From Pseudomonadota bacterium (GTDB lineage: Bacteria; Myxococcota; UBA9042; PHBI01), in contig SXIE01000133.1 in NCBI GenBank assembly GCA_005772945.1, forward strand, positions 1 to 18,109: a stretch of 18,109 bases of DNA, in the 5' to 3' direction. A program made the translations under genes and the position numbers. The notes under the pieces are model-generated. The model was not told the origin of the DNA. It searched no databases and saw nothing but the letters and a program-made list of their open reading frames with translations. Positions 13,269 to 18,109 of the stretch are shown here, piece by piece (within the stretch, counting starts at the first letter, position 1; each line of letters opens with the position of its first letter).

Positions 13269-13832
13269 TTAGCGATCGGCTTCGTCCTCGGCCGAATCGA
13301 AGTCGTGGAAGTCCTTGCCCTTCTCGACCGACAGGATGTCGAGTGCCACCGCGGCCCCGTCGCCGGCCGAGATGATCGCCTGCACCTTGTCGGCGCGGCT
13401 CGCCCAACCGGCGACGTAGACGCGCTCGACGTTCGTGCGGCCGTTGCGGTCGGACGGCAGGTATCCCTTGTCGTCGGCCTTCAAGCCAAGCTGCTTGGCG
13501 AGCTCGGTCTTGGGACCCGACGCGAGGACGACGTACTTCGCGAAGCCGCCCTGCCCGTCGGCGGCCTGCACCTCGAAGCCGTCCTCGCCCTTGATGATCG
13601 CGGTGATGTCGGCCTCGACCAGGATCCCGCCGGCGTCCTCGACCTGGGCCCGCGCGAGGCGCATGAACTCGCGACCCTCGATGCGCGTGAAGCCGAGGTA
13701 GTTCTTCAGCATCGCCTTGTCGACCCACGACTGGTTCTTGCCGTAGACCTCGACACTGAGGCTGTTCTTGGCGAGGAACAGCGCGGCCGAGAGCCCGGCA
13801 GGTCCATCTCCGATCACGATGACGTCAGCCAT
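13269..13832 (-). CDS. Miniature thioredoxin-reductase-like FAD-binding protein
   Basis: A 187-residue cytosolic protein. It begins with the FAD Rossmann motif VIVIGDGPAGLSAALFLAKNSLSVEVYG (4-31, GxGxxG at 8-13), then KAMLKNYLGF, a strand pair KGEDGFEVQAADG, YVVLASGPKTELAKQLG (100-116) and the closing segment NVERVYVAGWASRADKVQAIISAGDGAAVALDIL (134-167). These match the two halves of the FAD domain of thioredoxin reductase joined directly, with the NADPH domain and the CxxC redox pair both missing. The FAD-binding Gly-Asp of the closing motif is Gly-Trp here. It may be a flavin-binding accessory or an oxidoreductase taking electrons from another protein; the function is unknown. ATG 13832 has GGAGAG upstream; the much longer open frame beyond it is a shadow. 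Confidence 0.82.
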   Translation of the reverse strand: MADVIVIGDGPAGLSAALFLAKNSLSVEVYGKNQSWVDKAMLKNYLGFTRIEGREFMRLARAQVEDAGGILVEADITAIIKGEDGFEVQAADGQGGFAKYVVLASGPKTELAKQLGLKADDKGYLPSDRNGRTNVERVYVAGWASRADKVQAIISAGDGAAVALDILSVEKGKDFHDFDSAEDEADR

Positions 13833-14153
13833 ACGACTCTCCTCGCGTCCTGGTCGCGACACGCGCGTGTGCGCGAGGGCTCGCGGAGCACGGCGCGCTC
13901 CAATTGGGACGCGAAACCGTTCTGCCCTATCTGACGCGATGCCGCAATGCGACCCGGAAAGGCGCGCCACAAGCGGACCACCGCGGTATCTGCCCCAAGC
14001 CTTGCGCGCGAACGAAAGATGACTAAAGTCCGCGCCACCTAGGCCGGGGTTCGCCGCTTCGCGACGCCGGCCCAAAGTCGGTCCTCCTTCCTCTAGAAGG
14101 CCGCTCGCTCCCGCAGCCGACCGTCGCGTCGCGCCACCCTTCACGGAGTTTTC
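13833..14153 (+). other. Divergent intergenic region, 321 bases
   Basis: No credible gene is seen here. The left end carries the Shine-Dalgarno of the flavoprotein gene (minus strand). The right part holds a possible + strand promoter at 14002-14029, an inverted repeat GGCCGG (14042-14047) with CCGGCC (14067-14072), and a small stem CCTTC (14086-14090) with GAAGG (14096-14100) in the likely 5' leader. Base composition is a little lower in GC than the genes (CAATTGGG near 13902, AAAGATGACTAAAG near 14015). The leader of about 120 bases before ATG 14154 is the longest in the window and could fold, but no riboswitch class was recognised. Confidence 0.5.
14002..14029 (+). promoter_or_regulatory. 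Possible promoter for the repeat protein gene
   Basis: TTGCGC at 14002-14007 and TAAAGT at 14024-14029 with a 16-base spacer, in the most AT-rich part of the gap. It would give a leader of about 118 bases. The gene's Shine-Dalgarno CGGAG lies at 14143-14147 before ATG 14154. Confidence 0.4.
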
Positions 14154-14942
14154 ATGGCCACTCTCAACGCACGTGCGCAGACCCTTGGCTGTCGTTGCTC
14201 CATTCAGGGCATCTCGTTCGAAGCCGGCACTCAGGTCTTTTTCGGCCTGGCCGACGAGCTTGTCCTCTGCGTGCTCCCTGTCGATCAGCCCGTCTCGGAC
14301 GTCCCCTGCCAGAAGGGGCTCGTTCATTTCCACCCCAATGGCACGCTCGCCCAGGCGACGCTCGCCACGGACCATAGCCTGCGCGGCGTGGCTTTCCGTG
14401 CGGGTGCGCAGCTGACCTGGAACGAGGACGGCACGCTCGGCGCGCACCTGCCGGCGCCGTTCGCGATCGAGAGCGTGGTGGTCCCCGCCGGGGCCTCGCT
14501 GCGCATCGACGACGCGGGCAAACTCGTGTCGTGGTCGCGCCGCCTCGTCATCGAGGAGACCGTCGACGGGATCCCGTGCGAGGCCGGATCGGTCCTCACG
14601 TGCTTTGCCAGTGGTCGCCCAGAGCGCTTGACGCTCGCGCGCTACCACCGCGTCGATGGCCTGGCGGCCATGGCCGGGACGGACCTCGAGCTGCATGGGA
14701 CCGGCAAGGTCGCGGTCGTCACGCTCGGCGAGGAGAGCGAGGTCGCGGGGATCCTGTTCGAGAACGGCACGACGCTCGTCTTCCGCCCTGACGGCACGCT
14801 GTCGGTCGCGCAGCTGGCCGAGGATCTGGAGATCGCCGGCAAGACGTACTCGGACGGAACGCACCTCCTCTTCGACGAGGCCGGGCGCATGACCGGGCAC
14901 GCGGCGATCACCTGGGAAGTGCTGCGGCCCGAGCGGGCGTGA
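14154..14942 (+). CDS. Protein of eight ~30-residue repeats, predicted beta-solenoid, function unknown
   Basis: A 262-residue protein with no signal peptide or membrane segment. After an 18-residue lead it splits into eight units of 29-33 residues starting near residues 19, 50, 79, 108, 140, 170, 200 and 230. The unit pattern is hydrophobic-x-F/C-x-x-G-T/A-x-L-x-F-x-x-D-G-T-L-x-x-A-x-L-A-x-D-x-x-I-x-G; the clearest unit is ILFENGTTLVFRPDGTLS (200-217). Such regular short strands and Gly turns suggest a stacked beta structure like the MORN_2/YwqK repeats, which it resembles without being a clear member. Cysteines at 13, 15, 39, 52, 141 and 150 are unusual in number. The gene runs toward the AAA+ ATPase gene, with only 17 bases between the stops, and may belong to the same locus. 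No function can be assigned. Confidence 0.8.
   Translation: MATLNARAQTLGCRCSIQGISFEAGTQVFFGLADELVLCVLPVDQPVSDVPCQKGLVHFHPNGTLAQATLATDHSLRGVAFRAGAQLTWNEDGTLGAHLPAPFAIESVVVPAGASLRIDDAGKLVSWSRRLVIEETVDGIPCEAGSVLTCFASGRPERLTLARYHRVDGLAAMAGTDLELHGTGKVAVVTLGEESEVAGILFENGTTLVFRPDGTLSVAQLAEDLEIAGKTYSDGTHLLFDEAGRMTGHAAITWEVLRPERA
14208..14939 (+). repeat. Eight tandem ~90-bp coding repeats
   Basis: Protein-level repeats of 29-33 codons. DNA identity between units is low, so they are old rather than recently amplified. The last unit (from 14841) keeps only the first half of the pattern. Confidence 0.65.
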
Positions 14943-14959
14943 GCGCTTGACGGCTGACG

Positions 14960-17191
14960 TCAGTTTTCGCGTGCGCGCAGCTCGTCGTACGGGCTGCCGT
15001 GAACGAGCAGTCCCTGCTCCTTGAGCTCGATGCGCGCGGCGATCCGGAGCAGCTCCTGATCGATGCGGCACCCGCGCGTGGCCGCGATGAACGCGGCGCG
15101 CAGGACCGCGTTCTTGATGTGACCGCCGGCCAGCTCGAACTCGTAGGCGAGGTCGTCGATGTCGAGCTCGGGCGCCAGGATCTGCTTGTTGACGAGCATC
15201 GAGTCCCAAAGGCGCTTGCGCTCCTCGACCTGCGGTTTGGGGAACGTCACGCGCATGGCGATACGACGGCGGAACGCCTCGTCGAGCGCGGTCGGGAAGT
15301 TCGTCGTGAGCACCGCGATGCCGGTGAATTGCTCGACGCGCTGGAGGAGGTAATTGACCTCCAAGTTCGCATAGCGATCGTTGGCGGACTTGACCTCGGT
15401 GCGGCTCGAGAAGAGCGAATCGGCCTCGTCGAAGAGGAGCATTACGCGGGAGCGCTCGGCCTCGTCGAAGATGCGGGCGAGGTTCTTCTCGGTCTCGCCG
15501 ATGTAGCGATTGACGACCTTCGAGAGGTCGATCTGGTAGAGGTCGAGGTCGAGCTCCTTGGCGACGATCGACGCGGCCATCGTCTTGCCGGTACCGGGCG
15601 GGCCTTCGAACAGAACGGAGATGCCTTGGCCTGTCGCAAAGCGGCGTCCGAGGCCCCAGGTCTCGAAGACGAGTGACTTCGACTGCCAACGGCCGACGAG
15701 CTCGCGCATCTGCAGATCGACGTCGGGCGGCACGACGAGATCGGACCACTGATAGTCGGTGACGACGAGCTTGGCGTTCTCGCCGAGGCGGTGGCGCGTC
15801 TGGCGCTTGATGGCGACCGAGAGGCCTTCATAGGTCAGCGGTGTCTCGGGCGGGACATCGGTCGTGACCTCGGAGAGTGCCTCTTGGATGTGGCCGGCCG
15901 TGAGGCGGAAGGACTGCGCGAGGCGCTTGACGGTGAGGCCCTGCGCCTTGACGCGTTCGCGCGGGATGTAGTGCTTCCAGAGCTTCATCGAGGCGTCGAG
16001 ATCGGGCATGGCGAGATCGAGGACCTTGAGCGGGCGCGCGAACGTCGGCATCTCGGCCGTGAGATCGTCGGTCGTCATCGAGAAGGTGCCGACGTGGTGG
16101 TTCAGGACGCGCGCGAGGATGCGCGAGGCCTCGAGGCGCGGGCCTTGATCGCGGCGCGACGGCACGTCCGAGAGCTGGGCCGGCTCGACCAGGCGCGCCC
16201 AGCCGTCGAGGCAGAGCATGGCGCCTTGGAGGTAGGCCTCGCGGAGGGCGACGCGCAGCCCCTGCTCGAGTGAGCCGTACTCGACGATGAGCGCGGGCAA
16301 GTCGATACGCAGGTGCGCGAGGCCCAAGATGCGTGCGGCGGCGCGGGACCAGGTGTGTTTGCCGACGCCGGACGGGCCGCGGAAGTAGAAGACAGGCAGA
16401 TCGCCAGGGTGATCAACGTGCTCCTCGACGAGGCGGACGAAGCCCCGCCAAAGGCCCTCGTCGCGCGGCGAGAGGATCGGATCGAGCGGGGTCGCGGCGC
16501 CCTCGGCCGGCAGCGGATCGAGGCGCGCGAGGCCGGCGAGCTTCTCGTCGAGGCCGACGAAGCCCTGGACGAAGCGGACGATGCGCGGATCGGCCATGAG
16601 CGGCCGGTGCGAGAACGGGAGGTGCTCTTTGCGGGCGGAATCGATGCGGATGAGTGACAGCGCGCGGAGGCGGGCCTCGGGATCGAGCACGTGGCGGAGA
16701 AGCACGCTGTCGGCCGGGACGCGCAGGCAGTCGGCGAGGAGCCCGAGCGTGGCGTATTGTTTCTCGAAGTGGTTCTGGAGGTAGGCGTAGAGGCGGACGA
16801 AGTCGGGATCGAACTCGGGCGCGAGCGTGAGGAGCAGCACCGCATATTCTTCGTCGGTGAGCTCGAAGGCGCGCCGAAGGCGGAGAAGCGGCACGTTGGG
16901 GCTCGTGACGGCCATCGCGTCGACGACGGTCTTGCACTTGGCGCGTTCGGCCGCGGCGACGATGTCGAGGATGCCGAACAGGAGGCTTGGCTGGATCTGG
17001 CGCTCGATGCGCGCCTCGATCTCGGGCGGCTGGATGGCCGTTCCGGGGAAACGGTTCTCGGGCGGCGGGAGGAGGCCGGTCTTCTGGAGGCGTCGGAGGT
17101 GCAGGACGAGATCGGCGCGGAGGAGCGCCAGCTCGGCCCGCAGATGATCCAGCGCGAGGAGGTTGGGCCGGTCTGCCATGCGGGCGAGCAT
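14960..17191 (-). CDS. AAA+ ATPase with a degenerate first ATPase domain, of the contractile-injection-system-associated type
   Basis: A 743-residue protein. The N-terminal helical region (1-230) includes winged-helix-like [29 protein letters not shown] (113-141). A first ATPase-like domain (about 240-440) has GPSGVGKHT (272-280) with His where Thr/Ser is expected, and CLDGWARL (327-334) instead of a DE Walker B, so it is probably not catalytic. The second domain (about 480-725) is intact: GPPGTGKT (530-537), [10 protein letters not shown] (585-594), sensor 1 TTN (629-631), arginine finger RRR (641-643) and sensor 2 GGHIKNAV (689-696). This architecture is typical of the ATPases next to extracellular contractile injection systems (Afp15/PVC15-like), where they act in assembly; that role is inferred. 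Starts at ATG 17191 or 17179 are both possible; neither has a clear Shine-Dalgarno. It is divergent from the gene at 17291. Confidence 0.88.
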   Translation of the reverse strand: MLARMADRPNLLALDHLRAELALLRADLVLHLRRLQKTGLLPPPENRFPGTAIQPPEIEARIERQIQPSLLFGILDIVAAAERAKCKTVVDAMAVTSPNVPLLRLRRAFELTDEEYAVLLLTLAPEFDPDFVRLYAYLQNHFEKQYATLGLLADCLRVPADSVLLRHVLDPEARLRALSLIRIDSARKEHLPFSHRPLMADPRIVRFVQGFVGLDEKLAGLARLDPLPAEGAATPLDPILSPRDEGLWRGFVRLVEEHVDHPGDLPVFYFRGPSGVGKHTWSRAAARILGLAHLRIDLPALIVEYGSLEQGLRVALREAYLQGAMLCLDGWARLVEPAQLSDVPSRRDQGPRLEASRILARVLNHHVGTFSMTTDDLTAEMPTFARPLKVLDLAMPDLDASMKLWKHYIPRERVKAQGLTVKRLAQSFRLTAGHIQEALSEVTTDVPPETPLTYEGLSVAIKRQTRHRLGENAKLVVTDYQWSDLVVPPDVDLQMRELVGRWQSKSLVFETWGLGRRFATGQGISVLFEGPPGTGKTMAASIVAKELDLDLYQIDLSKVVNRYIGETEKNLARIFDEAERSRVMLLFDEADSLFSSRTEVKSANDRYANLEVNYLLQRVEQFTGIAVLTTNFPTALDEAFRRRIAMRVTFPKPQVEERKRLWDSMLVNKQILAPELDIDDLAYEFELAGGHIKNAVLRAAFIAATRGCRIDQELLRIAARIELKEQGLLVHGSPYDELRAREN

Positions 17192-17226
17192 ACTCGCAAG
17201 GCGCGATCTGGAGTAGGGGCTCAGGC

Positions 17227-17255
17227 TTGCCCGGGGAGGTCAGGTCGGCTAACCT
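17227..17255 (+). promoter_or_regulatory. Possible promoter for the gene at 17291
   Basis: TTGCCC at 17227-17232 and TAACCT at 17250-17255 with a 17-base spacer, in the 99-base gap between the divergent ATPase and the + strand gene. The predicted leader is about 28 bases. Confidence 0.4.
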
Positions 17256-17290
17256 CGCGCGGGTCGGTCTTCCAGGATAGCGAGCGAACC

Positions 17291-18109
17291 ATGGGTGGCG
17301 ATCACAGCGCGGCGCGTACGCGCAGTGCCGTTCAGATGTCCGAGCCGCAGGAACCCGAAGCCGACGCCGACGCCGGGGGCGGGATGCCGGAGGGGGCTAT
17401 GGCGGACCCCGCCGCGGCCGCAGGGGCGGCAGGTCCGGACCTCGGTGCCAAGCTCATGTGCGAGGCGCAGAGCGCGTGGGGCAACGCCGCGGCCGCCGAA
17501 CTGGCGGGTGCCCAAGCGGGTGAGTCGTGCGGCACGAGAGCCGACGATGTGGACGAGGCAGTCGCGGGCGCGACCGACGGGGGCAAGATCGAGCTGGCGG
17601 GGGGGGACGTCGAAGAGGGCGCAGCCGGCGGTGGACCGCCCCCCGAGCCGGGCCAGCCGCTGGAGGCGTCGGGGGTGGCCGCGCCGGCGACCGCGATGGG
17701 CTTCCAGAATGACCGCGCGGCGAAGTTGGAGCAGCTTGCGGCCACGCATATGGCGGTGGCGGCGGCGCTCACGGCGGTGCAACCGGCGCAGGGGCTGGAG
17801 CTGGTCGCGGCCGCGGCGCAGGCGCTCGCGGTGCAGAACACGACGCTCGCTGACGGTCTGACGGCGACCGCTGCGTTCTACAGAGAGTGCGCATCCGGGA
17901 TGGGACCGTACGCGGGTGCGGCGATGCCGCCGGGGTCGGCGCGCGCGGGCTACGAGGCGAACCTCGCCGGATTCCTCAGACTGTTGGCCACGATCGGCGA
18001 GATGGTGAGCGGCTACCAGGCGCAGATCGCGGAGATGCAGAACCAGTCGAGGGAGATAGACGCGCAGGTCGCGACGCACCAAGCGCAGCTCGACGCCGCG
18101 GCGGCGGCC
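17291..18109 (+). CDS. Ala/Gly-rich protein with helical C-terminal part, 3' truncated by window edge; possible injection-system-associated protein
   Basis: From ATG 17291 the frame is open for 273 codons to the edge of the window with strongly GC-rich third positions. Residues 1-50 are disordered and acidic (EPQEPEADADAGGG). Residues 51-75 contain LGAKLMCEAQSAWGNAAAAELAG, resembling the short GN-A motif found near the N-terminus of many proteins carried by or linked to contractile injection systems. Residues 76-135 are another Gly/Pro-rich linker. Residues 136-273 are helical (NDRAAKLEQLAATHMAVAAALTAV; LLATIGEMVSGYQAQIAEMQNQSREIDAQVATHQAQLDAAA), the last part a likely coiled coil. There is no signal peptide. 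Its divergent partner is the AAA+ ATPase. Product and true length are unknown. The competing minus-strand frame over the same bases is Arg/His-rich and unconvincing. Confidence 0.7.
   Translation, partial: MGGDHSAARTRSAVQMSEPQEPEADADAGGGMPEGAMADPAAAAGAAGPDLGAKLMCEAQSAWGNAAAAELAGAQAGESCGTRADDVDEAVAGATDGGKIELAGGDVEEGAAGGGPPPEPGQPLEASGVAAPATAMGFQNDRAAKLEQLAATHMAVAAALTAVQPAQGLELVAAAAQALAVQNTTLADGLTATAAFYRECASGMGPYAGAAMPPGSARAGYEANLAGFLRLLATIGEMVSGYQAQIAEMQNQSREIDAQVATHQAQLDAAAAA

Noticed and set aside
14954..14963. CTGACGTCAG perfect palindrome followed by TTTT between the two convergent stops
   Set aside because: It has no loop and so cannot form a normal terminator stem; a single ten-base palindrome is not remarkable, although some role in ending both transcripts cannot be excluded.
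15117..15135. ATGTGACC at the start of a segment in the ATPase gene as a palindrome copy
   Set aside because: It shares the left-arm variant of copies 1 and 7, but what follows is CGCCGG with no STG core or ACAT arm.
13833..15749. Upstream extension of the flavoprotein frame to 826 codons
   Set aside because: The FAD motif begins at the ATG at 13832 with a good Shine-Dalgarno; the rest is antisense to the repeat protein or lies in the gap.
17249..18082. Minus-strand frame (277 codons) over the right end
   Set aside because: The + strand frame from 17291 is open to the edge with better codon use and a plausible promoter; the minus product is Arg/His-rich.
1..18109. CRISPR arrays, tRNA, rRNA, insertion sequences, transposase or integrase genes
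   Set aside because: None seen on either strand; the tandem repeats present are coding repeats (TSP3 and the 30-residue units).

Overview
The window is very GC-rich (around 70 % by eye) with strongly GC-biased third codon positions. It looks like a chromosomal segment of a Myxococcota-type (deltaproteobacterial) genome. Signs of this are lipid-anchored proteins of no known family, an OmpA protein with thrombospondin type 3 calcium repeats, a bacterial arginine-methyltransferase-like protein, and an AAA+ ATPase of the kind found with extracellular contractile injection systems. The organism assignment is inference; no rRNA or tRNA is present to fix it.

Layout. Positions 1-3025 are a tightly packed + strand operon: the 3' part of a Cys/Met-metabolism PLP enzyme, tRNA pseudouridine synthase TruC, a small CoA-binding protein and an RlmI-type rRNA methyltransferase, with two stop/start overlaps. 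Positions 3032-4092 hold a promoter, a 2-Cys peroxiredoxin (AhpC type), a strong hairpin and a CxxC thioredoxin-like protein, plausibly an antioxidant pair. Positions 4199-6362 are a lipoprotein followed by TatD. Then come pyruvate kinase (6454-7872) and an outer-membrane beta-barrel protein (7936-8598). A START/SRPBCC protein (minus, 8626-9165) diverges from a secreted LpqC/PHB-depolymerase-type esterase (9284-10342). An OmpA/TSP3 protein (minus, 10364-11761) diverges from a PRMT-like/TPR fusion (11903-13264). A miniature thioredoxin-reductase-like flavoprotein (minus, 13269-13832) follows. The last part, from about 13.8 kb, looks different: a protein made of eight ~30-residue repeats (14154-14942), a two-domain AAA+ ATPase (minus, 14960-17191), and the start of an Ala/Gly-rich coiled-coil protein (17291 to the edge). 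This may be the flank of a contractile-injection-system locus.

The most unusual signal is not a gene. Eight copies of an imperfect 19-bp palindrome, consensus ATGTTGACASTGTCAACAT, lie between positions 573 and 12862. Seven are inside six unrelated genes and one spans a stop/start junction. All eight are in the same codon phase (N/D/H-V-D-S/T-V-N-I), and they use AT-rich codons that are rare in the surrounding sequence. In pyruvate kinase, the rRNA methyltransferase, the esterase and the PRMT-like protein the family pattern as remembered runs through the site without an insertion. The sites therefore appear to have arisen by substitution under selection on the DNA. The pattern resembles dispersed chromosome-organisation sites (matS, Noc or SlmA sites), uptake sequences, or highly iterated palindromes such as HIP1. 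None is seen in the last 5.2 kb.
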